Shown: positions 1-7,377 of the stretch, piece after piece
Layout: every line of letters begins with the position of its first letter
Numbering within the stretch: the first letter of the stretch is position 1
DNA from: Bog-950 sp046329535
Lineage (GTDB): Bacteria > Bacteroidota > Bacteroidia > Chitinophagales > LD1
NCBI GenBank assembly: GCA_046329535.1
Contig: JAXLUN010000005.1
Span: forward strand, 248,001-312,000
DNA: 64,000 nucleotides
Direction: 5' to 3'
The notes under the pieces: generated by a model
The model's database searches: none
The model's input: the letters and a program-made list of their open reading frames with translations, nothing else
What the model was told of the DNA's origin: nothing
Position numbers and translations under genes: made by a program

Positions 1-1
1 C

Positions 2-169
2 TATACCAACCGTTCCATCTATCCCATGCTGCACTTACTCCGCGAAGAAAGCATAGACCGAGCCCTGCAGCGCTATGCTGACCCGGAGTCTATCCCCCAA
101 CGCAACATTCAGTTCACCCGCAACAAAGGAATAGCCTATATGAAAATGCTTCGCGATGCCTGTTTGTAG
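2..169 (+). CDS. C-terminal end of an unrecognised protein (partial)
   Basis: The frame is open from the window edge and ends at a TAG at 167-169, giving the last 55 residues of a protein whose start lies outside. The fragment is charged and soluble, with basic and acidic residues spread evenly, no membrane segment and no sorting domain (it ends RDACL). Its codon use resembles the neighbouring genes. I do not recognise the family. It is followed by about 250 bases without a gene before the exbB homologue, so it is probably not in the same operon. Confidence 0.6.
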   Translation, partial: YTNRSIYPMLHLLREESIDRALQRYADPESIPQRNIQFTRNKGIAYMKMLRDACL

Positions 170-322
170 ACTTTAAGCGCATCGGTCAATTGTCACAGAA
201 TTGTCATAAAAAGGTAAACAAAAAGTGAACACATAATATCGGCTGCAAGGCCCCGTTTAAGAGGGAAAATAAGCGGGTAAAAAGATGTGCAATACCGGTG
301 GGTCTTATTTTAGAAGCAAAAT

Positions 323-350
323 TTTGAAAAGAGAAAATAACGTATATTTT
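323..350 (+). promoter_or_regulatory. Possible promoter for the exbB-exbD-tonB operon
   Basis: TATATTTT at 343-350 differs at one base from the Bacteroidota -7 consensus TAnnTTTG, and TTTG lies at 323-326. The spacer of 16 bases is shorter than the usual 19-20, so the match is weak. It sits about 70 bases before the exbB start. The remaining sequence between 170 and 418 shows no gene. Confidence 0.3.
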
Positions 351-418
351 TACGCCTCGCTGATAAAAAACACACAGTCAAACATTTTAAATTTAATCAC
401 TAAAAACAACCAAACACA

Positions 419-1231
419 ATGAGTAGTCAGGCAAAACCACAAGCTCAGAAAAAAAGCGATTTTCCATGGGCAGCTGTAGTTATCGTAACTTCCCTGGTAG
501 TATCCGAAATTATTTTCCATTTTGTATTCGGTGCACGTTCGCACTTCATGGATGATTTGAGAAAAGAACCGGTTCCGGGTGATTATTTCGGTATCGTTTA
601 TAAAGGAGGTTTTATCGTACCTTTATTGATGACCATGTTTTTAACGGTGTTTACCTTCTCGGTAGAAAGATACCTGACCATTGGTAAGGCAAAAGGAAAC
701 GGTTCATTGGAATCATTCCTTCAAAAAGTAAAAACTCTGCTTCATGCTAATGACATCAATGGCGCCATTGCGGAATGCAATCGTCAGAAAGGTTCGGTGG
801 CTAATGTGGTAGTAGAAGGCTTACACAAATATCAGGAAATGGATAAGAATACCGAGTTCACTCTGGAGCAAAAGGTTCAGCATATCCAACAGGAAATTGA
901 AGAGGCAACTTCTTTGGAGTTACCTAGTCTGGAGCAAAACCTGCCTATTCTGGCAACTATCGCCTCTGTAGCTACCCTCGTAGCCTTGTTAGGAACGGTA
1001 ATCGGTATGATTAAAGCCTTCGCGGCATTGGCAACCACCGGTAACCCGGATCCGGGAGCTTTGGCAGCCGGTATCTCCGAGGCCTTGATCAACACCGCTA
1101 TCGGTATCGGAACTTCCGCTATCTCTATTATCATGTATAACCTGTTTACCGGTATGATTGATAAACTGACTTACGGTATTGACGAAATCGGATACTCTAT
1201 TGCGCAAACATTTGCCTCTACCAGAAAATAA
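419..1231 (+). CDS. exbB: ExbB/TolQ/MotA-family proton channel protein
   Basis: 270 residues. This is the inner-membrane channel subunit that uses the proton gradient to energise TonB. A first membrane segment lies near residues 18-38, a second near 60-80, followed by a cytoplasmic helical domain (about 90-165). Two C-terminal membrane segments (about 170-200 and 215-245) carry the family-typical LLGTVIGMI and the small-residue run around GISEALINTAIGI. The long N-terminus before the first helix is common in Bacteroidota homologues. It is the first gene of a run with two exbD genes and tonB (27-55 base gaps), which fixes the assignment to a Ton rather than a Tol or flagellar system. Assignment to the family is firm; which receptors it serves cannot be read here. 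Confidence 0.93.
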   Translation: MSSQAKPQAQKKSDFPWAAVVIVTSLVVSEIIFHFVFGARSHFMDDLRKEPVPGDYFGIVYKGGFIVPLLMTMFLTVFTFSVERYLTIGKAKGNGSLESFLQKVKTLLHANDINGAIAECNRQKGSVANVVVEGLHKYQEMDKNTEFTLEQKVQHIQQEIEEATSLELPSLEQNLPILATIASVATLVALLGTVIGMIKAFAALATTGNPDPGALAAGISEALINTAIGIGTSAISIIMYNLFTGMIDKLTYGIDEIGYSIAQTFASTRK

Positions 1232-1258
1232 TCGGGTAAGCAATTTAAACCAGCAGAA

Positions 1259-1912
1259 ATGCCTAAAGTTAAAATCCCCAGAAAAAGCACCATAGTTGAC
1301 ATGACCGCCATGTGCGATGTGTCATTCCTGTTGCTTACATTCTTCATTCTTACAGCAAAGTTTAAACCACAATCTATTGTGGCAGTAGATGTACCTACAG
1401 CCCGTTCCACCAAAGCCGTAGATAATGCCATCATTATCACGATGAATAAGGAAGGTAAGGCTTTTATTTCGGTAAAAGAGAAATCTACCCGCTATGCCAT
1501 GCTTGAAAAATTAGATGAATTCTTTGGCGCATCATTTCCGGGTATTCAGGGGCTTTCACAGGAGCAAAAAGAGTTCTTCTCGCTTTGCGATACCTGGGGA
1601 ACACCCATTGAAGACACCAAACGGGTAACCAGCCTGAACGGCTTAGAGTTTAAAGAATATCAGGAAAAGCAAATGCCCGGTATTCCAGTTGACTCGCTGA
1701 ACAATCAGCTCGGTGCTTGGGTTATGGCTGCCCGTTATGCTACCGGTGGTGATATTAAAATCGGTATCAAAGGCGATAAGGATTCCAATGTAGAATACGT
1801 GAAAACGGTTATTAAACGCCTGAGCGAAAAAGATATTCACCGGTTTATTCTCATTACATCATTGGCCACAGGTGGCGATGCAGCACCTGCCGCAGAAGAG
1901 CCTGCAAAGTAA
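1259..1912 (+). CDS. exbD: ExbD/TolR-family biopolymer transport protein (first copy)
   Basis: 217 residues. ExbD is the single-span partner of ExbB and carries the membrane aspartate needed for proton-driven force transfer to TonB. The short cytoplasmic N-terminus runs into a membrane segment at about residues 15-38 with the critical acidic residue in MCDVSFLLL. The periplasmic part is larger than in the E. coli protein (about 140 residues) because of an insertion around residues 80-150, as in many Bacteroidota. It ends in an Ala/Pro/Glu-rich tail. It sits 27 bases after exbB and 33 bases before the second exbD. Paired exbD genes are usual in this phylum and probably form a hetero-oligomeric complex. 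Confidence 0.92.
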   Translation: MPKVKIPRKSTIVDMTAMCDVSFLLLTFFILTAKFKPQSIVAVDVPTARSTKAVDNAIIITMNKEGKAFISVKEKSTRYAMLEKLDEFFGASFPGIQGLSQEQKEFFSLCDTWGTPIEDTKRVTSLNGLEFKEYQEKQMPGIPVDSLNNQLGAWVMAARYATGGDIKIGIKGDKDSNVEYVKTVIKRLSEKDIHRFILITSLATGGDAAPAAEEPAK

Positions 1913-1934
1913 TTTATATTATAAACTTAAAAAC

Positions 1935-1940
1935 GGAGGA
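1935..1940 (+). promoter_or_regulatory. Shine-Dalgarno site GGAGGA before the second exbD
   Basis: GGAGGA lies five bases before the ATG at 1946. Most starts in this window have no purine-rich site, as expected for Bacteroidota, so this one stands out. It supports the ATG at 1946 and may raise translation of the second exbD relative to the first. Confidence 0.5.
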
Positions 1941-1945
1941 ATAAT

Positions 1946-2581
1946 ATGGCACAAATGGAAACCGCTGACAGCGGGAAAGGCAAACATAAAGGTGGCGTAC
2001 GCTCCAAAAAGATGTCTACCCGTGTCGACCTGACACCCATGGTCGACTTGGCGTTTCTTCTCATTTCTTTCTTCATGTTAACCACCACGATGAATAAACC
2101 CAAAGCGATGGAGTTGGACATGCCTAAGAAAACAGAAATTGAAGATGATAAGCAGGATGTAGGCGAATGTCAGGTATTAAATGTTCTCTTAGATACATTA
2201 GATCAGGTTTGGTATTACGATGGTCTAAAAGTAGCCGGTTTGCAAAAGACCACTTTTGCAGGTGATGGCGGAATCAGAAAGGAAATTCTTCGGAAAATGA
2301 AAGCTGTTCCAGCTGAATGTCCACCGGGAAAGAAATGGGTAGACGCAAATAAAGACGGGGTTAAACAACCCGAAGAAATGAGCATGGGACCACGTGATGC
2401 CATTGTTTTGATTAAAATGCTGAAAGGGGCACGTTACAAAAATATGATTGATATTTTGGATGAAATGGATATTACCGACTGTAAGGTATATGCCATTCAG
2501 GACCCGGATCCTATTGAGCTGGAAGCTGTGGCTAACGGTGGAACGGTGAGAGAGTTTGCCAGAGAAGCAGCATCCAATTAA
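1946..2581 (+). CDS. exbD: ExbD/TolR-family biopolymer transport protein (second copy)
   Basis: 211 residues. Lys/Arg-rich cytoplasmic N-terminus (about 1-28), then one membrane segment with the key aspartate in TPMVDLAFLLISFF, then a periplasmic domain. A lysine- and proline-containing insertion near residues 110-150 includes a DANKDG stretch that resembles an EF-hand-like loop; calcium binding is only a possibility. It follows the first exbD by 33 bases and precedes tonB by 55. The two ExbD proteins differ clearly in sequence, so this is an old paralogue pair, not a recent duplication. Its start has an unusually good Shine-Dalgarno site. Confidence 0.92.
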   Translation: MAQMETADSGKGKHKGGVRSKKMSTRVDLTPMVDLAFLLISFFMLTTTMNKPKAMELDMPKKTEIEDDKQDVGECQVLNVLLDTLDQVWYYDGLKVAGLQKTTFAGDGGIRKEILRKMKAVPAECPPGKKWVDANKDGVKQPEEMSMGPRDAIVLIKMLKGARYKNMIDILDEMDITDCKVYAIQDPDPIELEAVANGGTVREFAREAASN

Positions 2582-2636
2582 AGTTTGTGGAATAATTTAG
2601 TTCATGCATCTATAAATTCAAAGAAGAAACATTAGC

Positions 2637-3431
2637 ATGGAAACATCAAAAAATTATCTGAGTTGGTCAATGGACGATATCGTCTTTGACAACCGTAATA
2701 AAGATTACGGGGCATACCAGCTTAGAATACTCAGCAAGAAAAACGTAAGAACCGGATTGCTTGTGGCAATTCTCATATTCTCGGCTTTTATAGGCGCTTC
2801 TATGGTAGATTGGGGTTTTCTGGTTCCCGAAAAGAAAGTGGAAACGGTGGAAACATCGGTTACGCTGGCAGAACCTCCACCATTAGACAAAGCTGCGCCA
2901 CCACCACCACCACCACCACCACCACCGCCACCTCAACGCCCCACAGTTCGTTTTGTGGAAATGGTAGTTAAGAAGCAGGAAGAGGTGCGTGAAGATGAGC
3001 CGGTAGAAATGCCTATTGATAACAAGGCTGAGATTTCTACCAAAACACAGGAAGGAGATCCGGATGCTAAGATTACAGAGCCCGTTATAACAGAAGCTCC
3101 GGTAGTTGAAGAACCTAAAATTTTCACTTTCGTAGAGCAAAATCCGGAGTTCCCGGGCGGTGACGGAGAGTTGATTAAGTTCCTTCAAAAGAATATTCAG
3201 TATCCTCAAATGGAGAGAGATAATGACATTCAGGGAAAAGTATTGTTGCGTTTTGTGGTTATGGAAGATGGAGCTGTACAGGAAGTAAACGTAGTAAGAA
3301 GTGTAAGTCCGGGGTTAGACAAAGAGGCGGTTCGCGTGGTGAAACTGCTTCCTAAATTTAAACCCGGTAAACAACAGGGTAAAGCGGTTCGCGTTTACTT
3401 TAACTTACCGGTAGTATTTAAACTGCAGTAG
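2637..3431 (+). CDS. tonB: Energy transducer TonB
   Basis: 264 residues. TonB spans the periplasm and transmits force from ExbB/ExbD to outer-membrane receptors. The N-terminal cytoplasmic part (1-40) has the Bacteroidota-type DNRNKDYGAYQLR motif. One membrane segment lies at about 42-62. A periplasmic spacer has an uninterrupted run of about a dozen prolines near residue 88, followed by an acidic region. The C-terminal TonB domain (about 165-264) contains PEFPGG, IQGKVLLRF and a KPGKQQGKAVRV stretch typical of the family. It closes the exbB-exbD-exbD-tonB run and is followed by a strong hairpin at 3452-3498. The proline run is encoded by repeated CCA codons and could vary in length. Confidence 0.95.
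   Translation: METSKNYLSWSMDDIVFDNRNKDYGAYQLRILSKKNVRTGLLVAILIFSAFIGASMVDWGFLVPEKKVETVETSVTLAEPPPLDKAAPPPPPPPPPPPPQRPTVRFVEMVVKKQEEVREDEPVEMPIDNKAEISTKTQEGDPDAKITEPVITEAPVVEEPKIFTFVEQNPEFPGGDGELIKFLQKNIQYPQMERDNDIQGKVLLRFVVMEDGAVQEVNVVRSVSPGLDKEAVRVVKLLPKFKPGKQQGKAVRVYFNLPVVFKLQ
2898..2932 (+). repeat. CCA trinucleotide run encoding the TonB polyproline spacer
   Basis: Nine consecutive CCA units followed by CCGCCACC encode the proline run of TonB. Because the unit is three bases, slippage would change spacer length without a frameshift. Confidence 0.8.
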
Positions 3432-3451
3432 TTATTTTCAAAAAGACTTTA

Positions 3452-3498
3452 TGCAAAAATCATAATCGTTCACCTCATGAATGGTTATGATTTTTGCA
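3452..3498 (+). terminator. Long hairpin terminating the exbB-tonB operon
   Basis: TGCAAAAATCATAA (3452-3465) pairs with TTATGATTTTTGCA (3485-3498), and the inner part CGTTCA/TGAATG continues the stem to a five-base loop, about 21 pairs with only G-T wobbles. A T-run lies in the 3' arm. Reading minus-strand it has a comparable structure. The ATG at 3481 lies inside it, which argues for the later start (3532) of the next gene. Confidence 0.7.
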
Positions 3499-3531
3499 AT
3501 TTATGAGGATGCTTTAACAAGCAGCCGGTAT

Positions 3532-3765
3532 ATGGATAAACAGAATCAGTTTTTTACCAGGGTATTCTCCAGTCCGTCTTTAATATGGAAGGGTGGTGCA
3601 GGACTATTATTTATAGGAATTGCCATCGCTATTGTTTTATTCCCTTCCCTAACCGATGGAATCAGCAATGGGACTCGTTATGCTTTTTCCGCATTACTCA
3701 CTGTCTATGGATTGTTCAGAATCGGAACTTTTTATGTGGAGTATAAAAGTTACCGTCATGAGTAA
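3532..3765 (+). CDS. Small two-span membrane protein of unknown function
   Basis: 77 residues with the start chosen at 3532; an in-frame ATG at 3481 lies within the operon hairpin and is unlikely. The short polar N-terminus (MDKQNQFFTR) precedes two hydrophobic segments at about residues 18-38 and 46-66, and a basic C-terminal tail, suggesting an integral inner-membrane protein. The last eight bases overlap the next gene (ATG at 3758, TAA at 3763-3765), so the two are probably translated together. I do not recognise a family; its position between tonB and a PstS-like lipoprotein is its main clue. Confidence 0.7.
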   Translation: MDKQNQFFTRVFSSPSLIWKGGAGLLFIGIAIAIVLFPSLTDGISNGTRYAFSALLTVYGLFRIGTFYVEYKSYRHE

Positions 3766-4717
3766 GGCGATTTTAAGTTATCTGATCATTTTGTTTGCTT
3801 TTTCGTTGGTATCCTGTAATCAATCTAAACCTCCTGCCCAACTCGAAACCACCGTGACAAAGTATGATGTTTACAAAGGGGTATTGAATGTATCCTGCGA
3901 TGCAGGTTTGGAGCCTATCATCAAACAACAAACAGAAGTATTTCAATATTTACATGATAGTGTACGTTGCAATGTTTTGTATAGTTCGGAAAAAGAAATG
4001 TTTGCCGATTTCAGAAGTAAAAAAACGAATGTGATGTTGCTTACGCGTGCATTGGCCACCAGCGAGGCGAATGATTTTAAAAACATAGATACCATCTATA
4101 CCCGTGAGATACCTATTGCTTACGATGCAGTAGCGGTTATAGCCTCCAAAGATTATGATGATTCCCGATTAACTGTAGAACAGGTAAAGCAATATTTTTC
4201 ACCTTCGGCATCTGTAGGGAACTCCCCGCGGTTGGTTTTCGAGAATCAGAATTCTACTGTAGTGCGTTATGTACTTAATTCTCTGGGGTATCACGAAAAG
4301 GTTTCTTCTAACGTATATGCTATGCAATCGGCCGATGAGGTAATTGCCTATGTTACGGACAATAAGAATGCCTTAGGTTTTATTCCTTACAATCGTTTAA
4401 GCGATACCGATGACCCACGCGTAAAATTGCTTTTAGAGCGAATTAAAATTTTAAGTTTGACCGTTAAAATTAAAGATGGTGAGGAACGAAGAGTGAGTGC
4501 GAATCAATCAGATATTGCTGCCGGTGATTATCCCTTTATCCGTACCATTCATGCAGTTACCAGATACACTTATACAGATAACTTGGAATTGCTTTTTATG
4601 GGGTTCTTGGGTCGGGAGAAAGGGGCGAAGATTTTTTTGAAAGCTGGCTTAATACCGGTAAAAACTCCCGAACGTGAAATAATTGTTAATGACAAAGGTA
4701 TAAAAGCAGGTAGATAG
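3758..4717 (+). CDS. PstS-like phosphate-binding lipoprotein
   Basis: 319 residues from the ATG at 3758, which overlaps the preceding gene by eight bases and gives a clear lipoprotein signal: a hydrophobic stretch ending in LVSC (Cys at about 20). The mature protein has the two-lobe organisation of PstS-type binding proteins, with the early GVLNVSCDAGLEP segment and IPIAYDAVAVIA in the hinge region, then the EQVKQYF helix. The protein is shorter than classical PstS and no pstCAB genes follow. In Bacteroidota such stand-alone PstS-like lipoproteins are often found beside exbD/tonB genes; whether it binds phosphate or another anion is not shown by the sequence. It is followed after about 50 bases by a TPR gene. 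Confidence 0.8.
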   Translation: MSKAILSYLIILFAFSLVSCNQSKPPAQLETTVTKYDVYKGVLNVSCDAGLEPIIKQQTEVFQYLHDSVRCNVLYSSEKEMFADFRSKKTNVMLLTRALATSEANDFKNIDTIYTREIPIAYDAVAVIASKDYDDSRLTVEQVKQYFSPSASVGNSPRLVFENQNSTVVRYVLNSLGYHEKVSSNVYAMQSADEVIAYVTDNKNALGFIPYNRLSDTDDPRVKLLLERIKILSLTVKIKDGEERRVSANQSDIAAGDYPFIRTIHAVTRYTYTDNLELLFMGFLGREKGAKIFLKAGLIPVKTPEREIIVNDKGIKAGR

Positions 4718-4768
4718 AATTTGGCACGTAGTTTTAATCAATCAACATATAATCAAACAAGGAAGACA

Positions 4769-6349
4769 ATGAGAAAGGTATTTTCAGTAGTAGCAATAGT
4801 TTTAGTAAGCATGAATGTGTTTGCACAAACCCTGCAGGATGCACAGAAAGAAATTGATAACGAAAGCTATTTCAAAGCCAAGCAGTTGTTGTTTAAAATG
4901 ATGAATGCCGGTACGGTATCTAAGCAGGAGGTGGCTTATTATCTGGGTAATGCTTATCTTAAGAGTGATGATGCTGATTCGGCTAAGCTGTTTTATGCGA
5001 TGGTTTGGAATCCGGAAAATAAAACTGCTCTGGGTTATCTGGCCAATGGCCGTTTGGCATTGCTGAATAAAAACAATGCCGAAGCTAAAACCAATTTTGA
5101 CCGCGCGCTTCAGATAACCAAAATGAAGAACGCCAGTATTTATTACGAGATAGGGGATGCGTATTTCAGACCTAACGTAATTGACTTGCAGAATGCTATA
5201 TCAAACTTTGATGCAGCTTACAATCTAGATAACAAGAATGTAACCAACATGCTCGCCTTAGGTGATGCTTATCTGGAAAATTCAGCTACGGATAACACCA
5301 TGGGTGGTAAAGCAATGAATAAATATGAAGCAGCTTCGGAAGCTGCTAAGAGCAATCCGCTGGCTTTGATTAAAATAGGTCGTTTGGCAGTACGTGGAAG
5401 AATATATGAGCAGGCTATTGAGTCATTCAACAAAGCTTTGGCTATTGATCAGAGTTTTCCTATTGTTTACAAAGAACTGGCGGAGGCTTATTATCTGAGC
5501 AAGCAGTATGATAAGGTGAAGCCTAACTATGAAAAGTATATTGCATTAAGCCCTGGCGACAATCAGGCAAAAACCAGTTTGATAACCCTGTATTACCAAA
5601 GTAAAGAATACGACAAGGCGATTGAAGAAGCTACCAAAGGGTTGGTCAATGATCCAACCAACTATGTGTTTCAACGGGTTATTGCTTTCTCTAACTATGA
5701 GTTGAAACGTTATAAAGAGGCGGCTGAAGCGAGCAAGAAATTCTGGGATAACCCGAACAAGAAGGTGAAGGATGTGGACTATATCTACAGTGCCCGTATT
5801 GCTTCGCAAAGCGGTGATACTACTGCGGCCATGAACTATTTCAAAATAGCTTTAGCCAATGACTCTACTAACTGCGATTTGCTGGGAGAATTTGGTAAGG
5901 TTCTTTATCTGGCAAAACATTATTATGAAGCCATTGCCCAATACGCTTTAAAGAAAGACAAATGCGGTAAGTTAGGCTCGCTGGAACTTTACTACTTAGG
6001 CAAGAGCTATTCCAGTGCCGGTGATTCTATCATGGCAGATACTACTTTTGCCGAGTTTATTATCCGTAATCCTACTTCGCCCGATGGTTATTACCAGCGT
6101 GCTATTATCAACCTGAAGTTGGGTAAGCCGGAAGATTACATGGCATATCCTTACTATCAGAAATATGTAGATATTGCCGGTGCTGATCCAGTGAAAAATA
6201 AACGCAATCTGCCCGATGCTTATGCCTATATCGGATTATATCATTTTGATAAACTGAAAGACAAAGAAACTGCCAAGACTTTTTTTATGAAAGCACTTGA
6301 AATTGACCCGGCTAATACCACCGCTGCCGAGTTGATGAAACAGTATTAA
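4769..6349 (+). CDS. Secreted tetratricopeptide repeat protein
   Basis: 526 residues with start at 4769, chosen because it gives a standard signal peptide ending VFAQ; the longer frame adds only an unlikely leader. The rest is helical repeats: many TPR units can be seen, for example around EQAIESFNKALAIDQSFP, YDKAIEEATKGLVNDPTN and the final AKTFFMKALEIDPANTTA. It probably acts in the periplasm as a protein-protein interaction scaffold. It follows the PstS-like lipoprotein closely and is closed by a terminator at 6371-6402, so it is the last gene of the second Ton-locus unit. TPR proteins next to tonB/exbD genes are recurrent in the phylum; a role in organising Ton or envelope complexes is inference. 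Confidence 0.85.
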   Translation: MRKVFSVVAIVLVSMNVFAQTLQDAQKEIDNESYFKAKQLLFKMMNAGTVSKQEVAYYLGNAYLKSDDADSAKLFYAMVWNPENKTALGYLANGRLALLNKNNAEAKTNFDRALQITKMKNASIYYEIGDAYFRPNVIDLQNAISNFDAAYNLDNKNVTNMLALGDAYLENSATDNTMGGKAMNKYEAASEAAKSNPLALIKIGRLAVRGRIYEQAIESFNKALAIDQSFPIVYKELAEAYYLSKQYDKVKPNYEKYIALSPGDNQAKTSLITLYYQSKEYDKAIEEATKGLVNDPTNYVFQRVIAFSNYELKRYKEAAEASKKFWDNPNKKVKDVDYIYSARIASQSGDTTAAMNYFKIALANDSTNCDLLGEFGKVLYLAKHYYEAIAQYALKKDKCGKLGSLELYYLGKSYSSAGDSIMADTTFAEFIIRNPTSPDGYYQRAIINLKLGKPEDYMAYPYYQKYVDIAGADPVKNKRNLPDAYAYIGLYHFDKLKDKETAKTFFMKALEIDPANTTAAELMKQY

Positions 6350-6370
6350 ACACGTTTTACTCCATAAGCA

Positions 6371-6402
6371 AACGCCTTCCTTTTCAGGAGGGCGTTTTTT
6401 TT
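6371..6402 (+). terminator. Intrinsic terminator after the TPR gene
   Basis: AACGCCTTCC (6371-6380) pairs with GGAGGGCGTT (6387-6396) with one G-T wobble, loop TTTTCA, followed by a T-run to 6402. It lies 22 bases after the TPR stop. Confidence 0.9.
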
Positions 6403-6492
6403 ATGACAAAACTATGACAATGGAAACGTATGGATTTTGATACTCTGTGCATTATAAGGGTGTATCTATTTTATAACCAAACCCCTTTACTT

Positions 6493-7311
6493 ATGAAAAC
6501 CAATTATCAAAAAGAGACTATGCTCGATATGATTTTTGAGCATAGAAACAAAGCTTACGGAGCTTATGCCTTGCGCAGTAGTTATCATTCCACAATCCGA
6601 CAAGCGCTGATGATTTCCCTATTGGCAGTGCTGTTATTGCTGTTCGGAAAAATGATGTCTGATAAACTGAAAGGCGGGCAACAGAAGGGCATTGAGCACA
6701 TTTTTGTGGTACAACCTATTCCTCCGGTCATATTGCCTGTTACTCCACCGATAGTGCCGCCTAAACCTCCTGTTTCACGGCCACCTCAAAGTCAGGCGTC
6801 TAATACCATACGTCACACCGAGATGAATGTAACTGCCAATAATCATTTGGTTGATTCGTTGCCCACTTCTGAACAACTGCAGCTGGCTGATGCCGGACTG
6901 ACAACTAACCCGAATGGCAAGCCGAATGGAATCAGTGATGGAACCGGTTCGGAGCCGGTTTACATAGAACCCGTGCCACCGGTTTCGCAGGGGCCTATAC
7001 GCATAGCGGAGGTAATGCCTGAGTTTCCGGGTGGTGAGAAAGCCCTGATGAAGTTTCTGGCGGACCATACAGAGTTTCCCTATCGCGAGCGTGAAATGGG
7101 AATTGGAGGAAAGGTTATCTCTGAATTTACGGTGAACGAAGACGGCCGGGTGTCTGATATTAAAATATTAAAGAGCCCAAGCAGCGGATTTGATAAAGAG
7201 GTGAATCGGGTAGTCAAGATTTTACCGGCCTTTAAACCAGGCATGCAGCAAGGGCGACCGGTTAAGGTAAGGTATGTATTGCCTTTTACTTTTAATGTCA
7301 ATGATTACTAG
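6493..7311 (+). CDS. Second TonB-family energy transducer
   Basis: 272 residues, start at 6493 because the protein then begins MKTNYQKETM followed by the same FEHRNKAYGAYALR element seen in the first TonB; the upstream in-frame ATG (6430) adds an unrelated leader. One membrane segment at about residues 38-57, a proline-rich spacer (about 75-105) and a TonB C-terminal domain (about 175-272) with MPEFPGGEKALMKF, GGKVISEFTV and KPGMQQGRPVKVRY. It is similar to the TonB at 2637 in layout but has no ExbB/ExbD of its own, so it probably shares them. It is bounded by terminators on both sides and is therefore monocistronic. Confidence 0.92.
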   Translation: MKTNYQKETMLDMIFEHRNKAYGAYALRSSYHSTIRQALMISLLAVLLLLFGKMMSDKLKGGQQKGIEHIFVVQPIPPVILPVTPPIVPPKPPVSRPPQSQASNTIRHTEMNVTANNHLVDSLPTSEQLQLADAGLTTNPNGKPNGISDGTGSEPVYIEPVPPVSQGPIRIAEVMPEFPGGEKALMKFLADHTEFPYREREMGIGGKVISEFTVNEDGRVSDIKILKSPSSGFDKEVNRVVKILPAFKPGMQQGRPVKVRYVLPFTFNVNDY

Positions 7312-7332
7312 TGAAAAGTGTTCAGACAAACA

Positions 7333-7362
7333 AAAAAGCCCCGAATTGCTTCGGGGCTTTTT
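7333..7362. terminator. Bidirectional terminator between convergent genes
   Basis: AAAAGCCCCGA (7333-7343) pairs with TCGGGGCTTTT (7351-7361) around a seven-base loop; T-runs follow on both strands. It serves the second tonB on the plus strand and the PKD protein on the minus strand. Confidence 0.92.
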
Positions 7363-7377
7363 GAGCGTTACAACTTC

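Noticed and set aside
2883..3209. 108-codon frame opposite tonB
   Set aside because: It arises from the complement of the CCA tract, giving a run of tryptophans, and overlaps a firmly identified gene.
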